From: B25-G16 sp964549945
GTDB taxonomy: Bacteria; Desulfobacterota; DSM-4660; Desulfatiglandales; B25-G16
Reading direction: 5' to 3'
Assembly: GCA_964549945.1 (NCBI GenBank)
Contig: CAZJXD010000009.1
Location: 1 to 64,000 of the forward strand
Length of the DNA stretch: 64,000 nt
Under the pieces are notes generated by a model, which saw nothing but the letters and a program-made list of their open reading frames with translations, did no database searches and was not told where the DNA came from. Positions 1 through 7,489 of the stretch are shown one piece after another (within the stretch, counting starts at the first letter, position 1; each line of letters begins with the position of its first letter). The translations under genes were made by a program, and so were the position numbers.

Positions 1-44
1 AAACAATAGACTAAAGCTGTTTCTTACCTGCCGCGTAGCGGCTT

Positions 45-107
45 ACTTGAACAAACGGCTGCAGCAGACGGCGTACCCGCCGCCGCTGAGCCGTGACGTT
101 CGCTGTA
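45..107 (+). other. attC-like recombination site (site A)
   Basis: An imperfect inverted repeat lies just upstream of the CBASS genes. The outer block ACGGCT (55-60) pairs with AGCCGT, and the inner GGCG pairs with CGCC around a short TACC loop. The left end has TTGAAC and the right end GACGTT, resembling the RYYYAAC and GTTRRRY core boxes of attC, although GTTCGCT misses the full consensus. The unequal arms with extrahelical bases are typical of attC and unlike a terminator. Translating it produces a false N-terminus for the first gene. Inferred from sequence shape; no profile search was possible. Confidence 0.5.
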
Positions 108-133
108 ATGGAATAATGACGGCACGAGGGTTA

Positions 134-1027
134 ATGATGGTACGTGATTGGGAAGCACAGTTCAGAGAGTGTGCGAAACCTCCCGCCAAGACAGAGCAAG
201 ACCGTTGTGACAATGCGGTTTCTGCAATCCGCAACGCTATCGAGGCAAGCGAAAAGCTCCGCGTACGCGACGTCTCAGTCTTTGCCCATGGTTCCTACCG
301 GAACAATACCAACGTTCGAAAAGATAGCGACGTTGACATCGGTATATTTTGCACTAACACTTTGCTCAACAAATATCCGCCCGGTATGAATCGGGACGAC
401 TTCGGACTTTCTCCCGCAACCTACTACTACGAGCAATATAAGAATGAGGTTGAAGAAGCCCTTGTGGACTACTTTGGACGTGCAGCCGTGAAGCGGGGGA
501 ACAAAGCCTTTGATGTTCATGAGACCAGCTACCACGTCGAAGCAGACGTTGCAGCTTTTTTTGAACACCGTCGCTACGAAAAAGATGGCACTTACCTTGA
601 GGGCGTTGCGCTTCTTACCGACAAGGAGAAGAAACGTGTAATTAACTGGCCCGAGCAGCACTATAGGAATGGCACAATAAAAAATACGAAAACAGGAACC
701 CGTTTTAAGAGTATCGTGAGGGTGTTAAAATCACTATCCAACGAAATAACCACAATGGGCGTCCGGGCGGGGGACGTTCCCGGTTTCCTAATCGAGTGTC
801 TTGTCTGGAACGCTCCCAACGATGACTTTCAGCATTCCACTTACACCGCCGACGTTCGCGAGGTTCTTGCTTCCCTGTTCAACAACACGAAAACTCACGA
901 GGCGTGCAAGGAATGGGGAGAAGTTAGCGAACTAATCTATCTTTTCCACTCAGGTCAGAAGTGGACATGGCAGCAAGCCCATTCCTTCACTTCCGCTGCA
1001 TGGGACTATGTCGGATTTAAAGATTGA
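134..1027 (+). CDS. CBASS cyclic oligonucleotide synthase (CD-NTase)
   Basis: A 297-residue nucleotidyltransferase of the cGAS/DncV-like (CD-NTase) superfamily. On phage infection such enzymes make a cyclic nucleotide second messenger that switches on the partner effector. The signature is visible: a Gly-Ser pair (residues 53-54, HGSYRNNT), then DSDVD giving the metal-binding Asp66 and Asp68. A later strand containing VEADVAAFF probably supplies the third acidic residue. I chose ATG 134 (or 137), which follows a GAGGG ribosome site. The open frame extends to 47, but that part is translated attC-like repeat. The stop overlaps the region of the next gene's start, so the two are translationally coupled. 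The downstream gene encodes a Cap15-type effector, which makes CBASS the clear reading. There are no Cap2/Cap3 genes, so this is a minimal (type I) layout. The nucleotide product cannot be deduced here. Confidence 0.85.
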   Translation: MMVRDWEAQFRECAKPPAKTEQDRCDNAVSAIRNAIEASEKLRVRDVSVFAHGSYRNNTNVRKDSDVDIGIFCTNTLLNKYPPGMNRDDFGLSPATYYYEQYKNEVEEALVDYFGRAAVKRGNKAFDVHETSYHVEADVAAFFEHRRYEKDGTYLEGVALLTDKEKKRVINWPEQHYRNGTIKNTKTGTRFKSIVRVLKSLSNEITTMGVRAGDVPGFLIECLVWNAPNDDFQHSTYTADVREVLASLFNNTKTHEACKEWGEVSELIYLFHSGQKWTWQQAHSFTSAAWDYVGFKD

Positions 1028-1029
1028 CT

Positions 1030-1704
1030 ATGAGGAATCTGAACTTAAAACCATTCCTATTTATTCTTCTATGTTTCTCGGGACTCGTATGGTTCGCCAT
1101 CGCTACAGCTAGCGGGCTCAACATGGAAAACTTCTTCGACTTCATGCAACCAATCCCAAAAGTTGTAACAGCCGACCTTCTTCTCGCTGGCTTCTTCATG
1201 AAGTGGGGCTGGCGGTTGAAGTGGCTGCAAGGTTGGCTTGTTCCGTTTCCCGACCTGAACGGGACATGGCAAGGGTTGATTCAAACGAACTGGAAAGATG
1301 CCCAAGGCAAGACGGCGGGGTCTATTCCCGTCATACTCACGATCAATCAGACCTTCGGACGGATTAGTTGCGTCATGCGGACCTCCGAAATGGAAAGCCA
1401 CAGCTACATTGAAGGTTTCTGTATCGATAGAGAAAAACAGATTCGTCAGCTCTGCTACTCCTACACGAGCAGACCCAAGGCCGCTTTGCGTGAACGAAGC
1501 ACTCCCCATGACGGCACGATACTCTTCAACATCATCGGGCAGCCAATCCGCAGGCTCGAAGGCGAATACTGGACTCAACGTCAAACAACCGGAACCGTAA
1601 CACTCACTTTCAGGACAAAGGAATTATTGGACGAAATGCCGAGCGATCTTTCACGACACCCGGTCTCAGGCGGGAAGAAGCATGTGGACGGGGGTAATTC
1701 ATGA
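1030..1704 (+). CDS. CBASS effector, Cap15-type (2TM plus beta-barrel)
   Basis: A 224-residue protein with two N-terminal membrane segments (about residues 8-28 and 43-60), followed by a beta-rich domain beginning LNGTWQG. This is the architecture of the SMODS-associated 2TM beta-strand-rich effectors now called Cap15. Family members bind a cyclic dinucleotide in the small barrel, oligomerise and disrupt the inner membrane, killing the infected cell. The ATG at 1030 lies 2 bases after the CD-NTase stop; a TTG at 1024 overlaps the stop and is less likely. The pairing with a CD-NTase is the strongest support. The C-terminal 25 residues are polar and probably disordered. The family assignment is from architecture and the conserved NGTW motif, not from a search. 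Confidence 0.78.
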   Translation: MRNLNLKPFLFILLCFSGLVWFAIATASGLNMENFFDFMQPIPKVVTADLLLAGFFMKWGWRLKWLQGWLVPFPDLNGTWQGLIQTNWKDAQGKTAGSIPVILTINQTFGRISCVMRTSEMESHSYIEGFCIDREKQIRQLCYSYTSRPKAALRERSTPHDGTILFNIIGQPIRRLEGEYWTQRQTTGTVTLTFRTKELLDEMPSDLSRHPVSGGKKHVDGGNS

Positions 1705-1760
1705 TAAGAGACAAACACTTAGTAGCGAATACATGTTAAGAGACAAAAAGGAGAAAAAAA

Positions 1761-2456
1761 ATGAAAGAGGCATGGATTAGGTTTATGGCACCCGTTGTTC
1801 CGCAGACTGCGGATGCTCTATTTCGCATAATTGACCGCAAATTGAAAGAGAAAGTCGAACGTTTGCACCTGATGATTTCATCTCCTGGTGGGATGGTCTT
1901 CCATGGGCTGTCCCTTTATAACTTTCTCAAAGGCGCCCCTATTGAGGTGTATACTTACAACTTCGGCAGCGTTGATTCGATCGGCGTCATCGTTTTCTGT
2001 GCTGGAAGCAGACGTTTTTCAGTTCCGCATGCTCGCTTCCTAATTCACGGTGTACAGTTGAATTTTCATGGCGACCAATCATTAGACGAAAAGGGTTTGG
2101 AGGAGAAACTGAAGGGATTGAAGTTAGACTATAAAAACATCGCGAGAGTCATAGCAGATACGGCCCAAAAACCGGCACACAAAGTTGAAGAAGACATGAA
2201 TAACCGGACGACCCTAAACCCTCAGGAAGCTAAGGATTATGGGCTTGTGCATGAAATCAAATCCGAGCTATTTCCCGCAAACGCGGACCTGTCTATAGTG
2301 GGAGAGGCTATTGCACAACAGCCTCAGCAACTTCAAATCGCCATTCCAAAACAATTGGTGCCAGGCGCCCCAGTGCAACATGTCTCCCTGCCTAAGGAGG
2401 AAGCTTACACAAGATCGTCGAGCCTTGATATTGGAACATCCTTAGAAGTCTCTTAA
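1761..2456 (+). CDS. ClpP-like (SDH/Clp-fold) serine protease
   Basis: A 231-residue protein of the ClpP/crotonase-fold serine protease group. The catalytic triad is readable: Ser73 in GSVDSIG, His96 in FLIHGV and Asp145 in VEEDMNNRT. The spacing (23 and 49 residues) is nearly that of ClpP, and the oxyanion-hole ISSPGG (40-44) is present. The motif LNPQEAKDYGLVHEI matches the ClpP C-terminal helix-strand. The last 60 residues (Gln- and Pro-rich) are not part of the fold. The start has a good AAGGAG site 8 bases upstream. It follows the Cap15 gene by 56 bases with no attC-like site between them, and ends at one, so it appears to belong to the same cassette as CBASS. No ClpX-like partner is present. 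Whether it acts in defence or merely rides in the cassette is unknown. Confidence 0.75.
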   Translation: MKEAWIRFMAPVVPQTADALFRIIDRKLKEKVERLHLMISSPGGMVFHGLSLYNFLKGAPIEVYTYNFGSVDSIGVIVFCAGSRRFSVPHARFLIHGVQLNFHGDQSLDEKGLEEKLKGLKLDYKNIARVIADTAQKPAHKVEEDMNNRTTLNPQEAKDYGLVHEIKSELFPANADLSIVGEAIAQQPQQLQIAIPKQLVPGAPVQHVSLPKEEAYTRSSSLDIGTSLEVS

Positions 2457-2510
2457 CAAATCACTCCAGCGGATGGCCGATAGCCACCGCTGATTTCAGT
2501 CGTTGGCTGG
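2446..2510 (+). other. attC-like recombination site (site B)
   Basis: An imperfect inverted repeat immediately after the protease stop. AAATCA pairs with TGATTT, then GCGG with CCGC and GGC with GCC, around a CGATA loop. The left box is CTTAAC and the right is CGTTGGCT, close to the RYYYAAC / GTTRRRY cores. Unpaired bases lie on one arm, as in attC. The TTG at 2503 that opens the next reading frame is inside the right core box, so it is unlikely to be a start. Confidence 0.5.
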
Positions 2511-2520
2511 GAAAGATATT

Positions 2521-3267
2521 ATGGAACCAGAAGAAAAAGCGGCAAAGGAAATAATCGAAATCATTGAGGCTAACTATAAGCCTGAGCATGAATACATCGC
2601 GGTTGACGAGAAAAATTACCGCCACCTTGACCTTCGGTATTACAGAAGTATTCAGAAAGATCTGGAAAAAGAAGGGTTCAGGTATATAGAAGACATTGAA
2701 AACATCACGCTTCGGAATTCTCCGGGAAACGTATTTCTTCCAGTAATGATACGTACCATGATTTCAAGTGACGGTGCAATTTCGGCGGGAATTTATCATC
2801 CAAAGGCAAAACTATGGTTAAGAGTCGTTCTATTTCTCACGCGAAAAAGCCTTGGTAAAGTTGTCGACTTAGAAACAGAAATGAACGATGGAGTATTTCT
2901 TGTTACATCTAATGCCGAGTCAGCTTCTGCAATGGATAGCCCGCCTTTAATTAAGGCTAAGTATTTTAGCAAAAATACTCCACTAAGCATTTTGCTTTCA
3001 TACCACAGGAACTCCATGAAGGAATATATCAGGGAACATTCGAGTGCTTCGTATACTCGGCTGGAAGCGATTGAAGATATTCGAAAATCTCAAAATCGAA
3101 TGAATGCAATCAAAGCAGCTTTTCGAGGAGAAATTGGCGGTATTGGAAAAGATGAACTCTTGAAGATCGGTGGTGCGGGCAGAAAAATGATCGAAGATGT
3201 TTATGTTGAGATTGAGAAATACAAAAGCCAAAGACAAAGCCAACAAGGCAGTGGAGGTGACGCTTAA
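2521..3267 (+). CDS. Hypothetical cassette protein, 248 aa
   Basis: I do not recognise this family. It is a soluble, charged protein with no signal peptide or membrane segment. The N-terminal third is rich in Glu and Lys and aromatic-spaced (HLDLRYYRSIQKDLEKEGF). The middle looks like alternating strands. The C-terminal 60 residues are helical and end in a Gln/Ser-rich tail. The ATG at 2521 is preferred over the TTG at 2503 because the latter lies in the attC-like core. The gene is bounded by candidate attC sites on both sides, as expected of an integron cassette. Its neighbours suggest but do not show a defence role. Confidence 0.7.
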   Translation: MEPEEKAAKEIIEIIEANYKPEHEYIAVDEKNYRHLDLRYYRSIQKDLEKEGFRYIEDIENITLRNSPGNVFLPVMIRTMISSDGAISAGIYHPKAKLWLRVVLFLTRKSLGKVVDLETEMNDGVFLVTSNAESASAMDSPPLIKAKYFSKNTPLSILLSYHRNSMKEYIREHSSASYTRLEAIEDIRKSQNRMNAIKAAFRGEIGGIGKDELLKIGGAGRKMIEDVYVEIEKYKSQRQSQQGSGGDA

Positions 3268-3296
3268 CAGCGCACCTCACTTTGACGTTGTGTGTA
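3261..3296 (+). other. Degenerate attC-like remnant (site C)
   Basis: GCTTAAC (3262-3268) fits RYYYAAC exactly and GACGTTG follows 18 bases later, but the stem between them is almost missing. The preceding GAGGTG (3254-3259) and CACCTC (3273-3278) form a separate small hairpin around the stop codon. It could be a collapsed attC site or a simple hairpin. It is listed because it sits exactly where a cassette boundary is expected. Confidence 0.22.
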
Positions 3297-3324
3297 TGTT
3301 TAATAGATTTCCGGATAAACTGTT

Positions 3325-4023
3325 ATGAATCTCCAATTAAGAACAGAGATATTGGATATTGCTTTGAATTTGGAGCAAAATGTTGACTCGCTTTTGTTGG
3401 TTCTTTTACTAATTGAAAATCCAAAAAGAAAAGCCATATCAAATAGAAGCGGAAACCTTTCCTTTAGAAATAAAATAGATCTGTTATTTGATCTAGATGT
3501 ATTGAACAGTAATGAGCATAACATGTTGCTTTTGATGATGGAATTTAGAAATCAATTTTTACACAATATTGAGTGTAATTCTTTTGAGGCAGCAGTTCAA
3601 TTATTGGGGAATGACAAAAAGAAAAGGCTGTTGAAATTTGATAACCTGGAAAGCAATAGTGATAAGGAATTTCAATATCAAAATGCATATAGAAACCTGA
3701 ACATAGAAAGCATGAAAATCATACTTGAAAAAATCAAGGATCGTAAAACTGAGATCGATGATCGACGCAAAACGCTTACGAAACTTCTAGATGGCCATAT
3801 TTTTTTACTTGATAAGTACTTTAACCTTGCCGATAAAGTAATAAAGCTCTGTGAAGAAAATGTCTCTGCAAGCACGGAGGTAATTAATCTGACGACTTTA
3901 ATTGCTCAGGAGGTGGCGAAAGACACGGAATTGGTATTTTCATCAGAAGAGTATTCACAAATACAGAATGAGCTTAAAAAATCGTGTTCTCTTGAAAAAA
4001 TAAAAAAGTATTTCAAGAGGTGA
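3325..4023 (+). CDS. HEPN-like helical cassette protein, 232 aa
   Basis: An AT-rich gene for an all-helical protein. Around residues 71-80 it has FRNQFLHNIE, matching the R-x4-H active-site pattern (RNxxxHN) of HEPN-domain proteins. HEPN families include many RNases of toxin-antitoxin and abortive-infection systems, and also the non-catalytic MtlR-like group. The central part (about 120-165) is a probable coiled coil. No nucleotidyltransferase antitoxin lies next to it, although the CD-NTase is in the same cassette array. The start codon lacks a good ribosome site. The base composition is much more AT-rich than the genes after 9 kb, in keeping with transfer. The HEPN call is by motif only. 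Confidence 0.6.
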   Translation: MNLQLRTEILDIALNLEQNVDSLLLVLLLIENPKRKAISNRSGNLSFRNKIDLLFDLDVLNSNEHNMLLLMMEFRNQFLHNIECNSFEAAVQLLGNDKKKRLLKFDNLESNSDKEFQYQNAYRNLNIESMKIILEKIKDRKTEIDDRRKTLTKLLDGHIFLLDKYFNLADKVIKLCEENVSASTEVINLTTLIAQEVAKDTELVFSSEEYSQIQNELKKSCSLEKIKKYFKR

Positions 4024-4059
4024 AAAATAGTTGGCAGACGCTGTAGGGAGGATTAGCAC

Positions 4060-4130
4060 ACAAGCATGGCATGCACTCTGATCCCAAAAACCTAGCGGTT
4101 TTTGGTCCAGGTGATGCCGGACGTTAGATC
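4060..4130 (+). other. attC-like recombination site (site D)
   Basis: Long imperfect inverted repeat: GGCATGC...CCAAAAACC (4068-4092) against GGTTTTTGG...GATGCC (4097-4118), with loop TAGC and unpaired bases on one arm. The right end GTTAGAT (4123-4129) matches GTTRRRY perfectly and is preceded by GAC, as in many chromosomal attC sites. The left box is degenerate. It lies between two same-strand orphan genes. Confidence 0.55.
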
Positions 4131-4157
4131 TTGGACCTTAAATATGGGGGACCCAAC

Positions 4158-5216
4158 ATGAATGATAGAGATATAGAACCGATTAAGGATTCTGGCTCTG
4201 AAGGAAAAGTAGTACTTCCTTGTAGTTCAGAAGATTTTCGAAATTTCATTTCAAGTTTATTGGGTAGGCCTCAGACTATATCAAAGAATTTTCGAGGTGC
4301 TTTTGACATTACTGCAGAGGAGGTTCAAGACATACACAGTTTAATTACACAGAGGGTGAACCAACAAAATAAAGCATCTCTTGTTCAATTTACTGCTAAA
4401 ATTGTTTTTAACGATAACTCCTCAGTTCTTCTAAATAGCCTTGATGAATTTATGACTTATAGGGAAGTCCGACCTATTTCTTCTCAGCAATTGCATCTGA
4501 CATGGTCATTCTTAGTTGAATTCCAAGACAAACAGATACCCGAAAAGCAAGAGGTTGAAGTTTCTTTCATCGCATCAGGCATGCCATTTCCTTTATATGA
4601 GGATGATATTCCCATAATCGTATCTTCTAAAATGTCCAAAGGAGGTTTTATTAATTTTCGAATCCGACATACTGCCCGCACCTGGGGTGCTGACATTGAA
4701 GCACTTTTATCAGGGCATATCAAAAATATACTTGTACCGCCGCCCAAGCTACGTGAATTCGCATGGAAACACAGTTCCAAAATTGGTTTAGGAGTTTCTC
4801 TTGCGTTTTTTATTGCCGCCCTTTTTTTCTCTTTCTGGACTGCATCATCTCTTTGGAACTCCCAACAGTATCAAATATCAAAATATGTCGGGGATTCCAC
4901 TCAATTTGATTTAAAAATTGATTTTATTTTGGAAACAATTTCAAGCGCACTTTGGGCTAAATACTACTTTTCAGTTATTGTTTTCTTGGCACTGTCTATC
5001 GCTATAGCCATCCTGTTGGGAGTTTGGGTGGATTCTGCCGCTGATACATATAAACCGAGCTTTATTGTTCTAACTGAGCAAGCGAAACGGGAGAGGAAAA
5101 AGCATCTTGATAAATATCATAATAAGCTAATATCCTTCATCCTTTCTATCGGAAGTAGCGTTGTTGCTGGAATAGTCGCAAACTATCTCTTTCATTATTT
5201 CTGGAAAGTCAAATAG
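4158..5216 (+). CDS. Hypothetical membrane protein, 352 aa, three C-terminal TM segments
   Basis: I do not recognise this family. The first 205 residues are soluble and polar, with a strand-rich stretch around 80-180. Three membrane segments follow: about 215-235, 275-297 (VFLALSIAIAILLGVWV) and a last one near 325-345. A short charged cytoplasmic linker lies between the second and third. The ATG at 4158 is preceded by GGGGGA at 6-base spacing; the TTG at 4131 abuts the attC-like core and is rejected. The gene is AT-rich like the previous one. A soluble sensor-like region joined to membrane helices would be compatible with an effector, but nothing catalytic can be seen. Confidence 0.7.
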   Translation: MNDRDIEPIKDSGSEGKVVLPCSSEDFRNFISSLLGRPQTISKNFRGAFDITAEEVQDIHSLITQRVNQQNKASLVQFTAKIVFNDNSSVLLNSLDEFMTYREVRPISSQQLHLTWSFLVEFQDKQIPEKQEVEVSFIASGMPFPLYEDDIPIIVSSKMSKGGFINFRIRHTARTWGADIEALLSGHIKNILVPPPKLREFAWKHSSKIGLGVSLAFFIAALFFSFWTASSLWNSQQYQISKYVGDSTQFDLKIDFILETISSALWAKYYFSVIVFLALSIAIAILLGVWVDSAADTYKPSFIVLTEQAKRERKKHLDKYHNKLISFILSIGSSVVAGIVANYLFHYFWKVK

Positions 5217-5225
5217 TTTAACAAG

Positions 5226-5288
5226 ATCTAACAACGGCTTGAACTGGATGCGCTAAAAAACGCGCCCCAGTTAAGCTGACGTTAGTTA
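5226..5288 (+). other. attC-like recombination site (site E)
   Basis: The clearest of the series. ATCTAAC (5226-5232) fits RYYYAAC exactly, and GACGTTAG (5279-5284 region) supplies the right core, so CTAAC pairs with GTTAG. Between them CGGCTTGAACTGG pairs imperfectly with CCAGTTAAGCTG, with GCG/CGC near the AAAAAA loop. The total length of about 63 bases fits a short attC. GTTAGTT deviates from GTTRRRY at two positions. Confidence 0.6.
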
Positions 5289-5317
5289 CCATTGCAGGCA
5301 TTTAGGAGGTGCTTAAT

Positions 5318-6310
5318 ATGAAAAGGTTAATGATGGCGATCAGTTTGCTAGGATTATTGGGGGTGGCGTGCACTCGTGGCATTGGTGAATCCCCGTCAAG
5401 CGAACAATTTCCCTATGTCGATGCCCACAATCATCTGAATAAAGATATATCAGCAGAACAACTGATTGAACTCATGGACAAAGCTGGAGTATCCCGCATG
5501 GTATTAATGACTAGATGCTATGGTGGGCGTGTCGCCGGAGGATTGGGTAGCGATGAGCAGGCCCTTGCCTATTCTAAAAAATACCCAGGCCGCTTCATCC
5601 CCTTCGTTGCGGGTCAGCGGCGTATACTCCTCAGCCGAGAACGTTGGCTGAAGCCAGATAAAATAGCTGAGGAATTTCTCAACGAAGCAGAGGCAAAGCT
5701 CAAATCGAGAGAGTTTTTTGGAATTGGAGAGTTAATCATACGGCATTACGCCTACAAGCTGGTTCAGGTGGGCCAGGGTGGGGGAGAGGTAAATATTCCT
5801 GTTGATACTCCATTGATGCGTCGCCTTGCTGACCTTGCTGCAAAGTATCGTGTCCCTCTGACGATTCACGCTGAGGGTGAACCAGAAGTCGTTTCTGGCA
5901 TGGACAGCTTGTTGAGTTATAACCAAAAGACGAAGGTTATCTGGGCTCACAACTGTGGTCGCTCCTCCTTTGAGATTATCCGCAATATGCTCACTCGTCA
6001 TCCCAACCTTTTGTGCGACTTAGGAGGGATGCAGAATGCCCCTTTCGCCGGGTATGGCAGATACTGGCCCAAGCGGACACCGTGGATGTTCCTTATTGAA
6101 GACGGATCTGGAAACTTATATCCGGAGGTGAAGGCTCTATTCGAGGAGTTTCCTGAACGCTTTCTCCTTGGCACTGACTGTGCCCATACTCCGGCTCTCA
6201 AGAACTATGTGAAACGTGTCGAAAGGGATCGCAAGCTTCTCTCTAGCCTTAAACTGGAGACTGCGCGGCGAATCGCCTTTCAGAATGCTGAAGAGTTATT
6301 TGCACAATAA
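5318..6310 (+). CDS. Lipoprotein amidohydrolase (Amidohydrolase_2 type)
   Basis: A 330-residue metal-dependent hydrolase of the TIM-barrel amidohydrolase superfamily, exported as a lipoprotein. The signal peptide ends in the lipobox GVAC (Cys about 19). Metal ligands can be followed: DAHNH near the N-terminus (HxH), His in LTIHAEG, His in WAHNCGRS and Asp in LGTDCAH. The start at 5318 has a perfect AGGAGGT seven bases upstream; the GTG at 5309 lies inside that ribosome site. The substrate is not predictable. It follows attC-like site E, so it may be the last clear cassette, but no convincing attC follows it directly. Confidence 0.8.
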   Translation: MKRLMMAISLLGLLGVACTRGIGESPSSEQFPYVDAHNHLNKDISAEQLIELMDKAGVSRMVLMTRCYGGRVAGGLGSDEQALAYSKKYPGRFIPFVAGQRRILLSRERWLKPDKIAEEFLNEAEAKLKSREFFGIGELIIRHYAYKLVQVGQGGGEVNIPVDTPLMRRLADLAAKYRVPLTIHAEGEPEVVSGMDSLLSYNQKTKVIWAHNCGRSSFEIIRNMLTRHPNLLCDLGGMQNAPFAGYGRYWPKRTPWMFLIEDGSGNLYPEVKALFEEFPERFLLGTDCAHTPALKNYVKRVERDRKLLSSLKLETARRIAFQNAEELFAQ

Positions 6311-6817
6311 GATGAAAGGATTTGCAGTGGATGGGGCCAGACATATGGTCGTTGGGGTCGGGCCAAGCTAACATGCTGTAAGAATTATGGATTTGCACCA
6401 AAATGCCCCTGAAATCGAGCCTATATGGCCCTTTTAAGAGGTAAAATGGGCATTATAGGATCGGGCGGTGTCTGATCTATTTTATATATCGCTCTTTTGG
6501 GGGCTAAAAAGAGCAATATAGGGCCTGAAACCTGGTGTTTCTAAGGTGTTAGCCTATAGAAAACAATACGTTGGCTTGGCCCGACCCCAGGCCAACACAT
6601 TCACTGGGAAATAGCCAAAGTGGAGTTCGTTGAAACCAGAGACCTGCCCTTTATCCCACGCTTATTGAAAGCGCCCTTCATTTTGGGAACTATAGCGATG
6701 ATACGGGGTGAAAAATAAGCAGCAGGCTTAAAAACAGCCCAACATCAGCCTTCAGCAGACCGCTGATAGACCGACGCAGCTGCTGAGGCTGCGCCACCAC
6801 TTTCTCAGGGGGCTCCA
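6311..6817 (+). other. Gap of 507 bp holding a MITE-like element and a possible attC remnant
   Basis: No gene is supported here. The stretch contains the 235-bp inverted-repeat element described separately (6354-6588). A second imperfect hairpin lies at 6737-6800, where GCCCAAC fits an attC left box and CAGCCTTCAGCAG pairs with CTGCTGAGGCTG, but there is no GTTRRRY at the right end. Confidence 0.5.
6354..6588. mobile_element. MITE-like element with 15-bp perfect terminal inverted repeats
   Basis: GGGGTCGGGCCAAGC (6354-6368) is repeated in exact inverse at 6574-6588, and the match continues inward for about six bases with two mismatches. The 235-bp interior has no open frame. It also contains a diverged inner inverted repeat (CCTATAT...CTTTTAAGAG against GCTCTTTT...ATATAGG), so most of the element could fold into one long hairpin. 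This is the form of a non-autonomous miniature transposable element. No target-site duplication is obvious. Confidence 0.55.
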
Positions 6818-7225
6818 ATGCTCATCGAAAGCAAGAATGTCCGACAGATTCCAGGGGAACCCAAGCGTAGATGGTTCTCTGACGACTCATTTGAACTCAT
6901 CGTTTGGTTCGACGAACAGGACAAGATCTTGAGTTTCCAGCTCTGCTATGACAAGGAGCACAATATGAGAGCTCTTACCTGGAAGAAGCCATCGACCTAT
7001 CTCCATCACCGGGTGGATGAAGGCGAAGATCATCCGTTGGAACCTAAAGCATCACCCATTCTCCTGGCCGACGGGACGTTTGATTACAAATCAGTTGCGA
7101 AGGCTTTCCGCAGAGAAAGCAAGGAGATTAATCGCCGCATCAGCGATTTTGTCTACAGAAAGCTATTAGCGTTTGGGAACAAAGTTATTAAGCGGGACGC
7201 TGATAAAAAATTAAGTTGCTCTTGA
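6818..7225 (+). CDS. Hypothetical protein, 135 aa
   Basis: A small soluble protein that I do not recognise. The N-terminal half looks like a beta-sheet (RRWFSDDSFELIVWFDEQD, then SFQLCYD) and the C-terminal third is a basic helix with a Lys-rich end. The start is preceded by GGGGG. The last 27 bases of the gene lie inside the repeat duplicated at 8496, so the present C-terminus may come from the repeat rather than the original gene. A degenerate attC-like hairpin precedes it. Confidence 0.55.
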   Translation: MLIESKNVRQIPGEPKRRWFSDDSFELIVWFDEQDKILSFQLCYDKEHNMRALTWKKPSTYLHHRVDEGEDHPLEPKASPILLADGTFDYKSVAKAFRRESKEINRRISDFVYRKLLAFGNKVIKRDADKKLSCS

Positions 7226-7478
7226 TATAGCATAATAGCAGTCGTGCAGGAATTGCATTAAATATTTTGAGTTTTTTGATAAGCTTATCCTATGCCATGA
7301 TCATCAAGATTAGATGCCCCTTGTATTCTGTACCATGCGTCATGTAATATCGACAAGCTCAGAACAAGCCCTGGCTCATAGCTTTGCGCTCCGGCTTCCT
7401 TCAGACACCGCCTCACGACGATGCCCCTGCCTTCGGCTAGTACTTATGTCAGTGTATATTTACACTCGCAGTGTTCAT
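7199..7478. repeat. Direct repeat R1, copy 1 (280 bp)
   Basis: Nearly identical to 8496-8763. It runs from GCTGATAAAAAATTAAG to TACACTC(A/G)CAG. Differences are a few substitutions and an 11-base deletion in copy 2 between short ACAAGC repeats. It includes the 3' end of the 135-aa gene. Together with R2 it brackets the HicAB locus. Confidence 0.9.
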
Positions 7479-7489
7479 GTCCAGGGTAC

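Noticed and set aside
47..133. N-terminal extension of the CD-NTase reading frame
   Set aside because: These codons lie in the attC-like inverted repeat and have no ribosome site; ATG 134 fits the family start.
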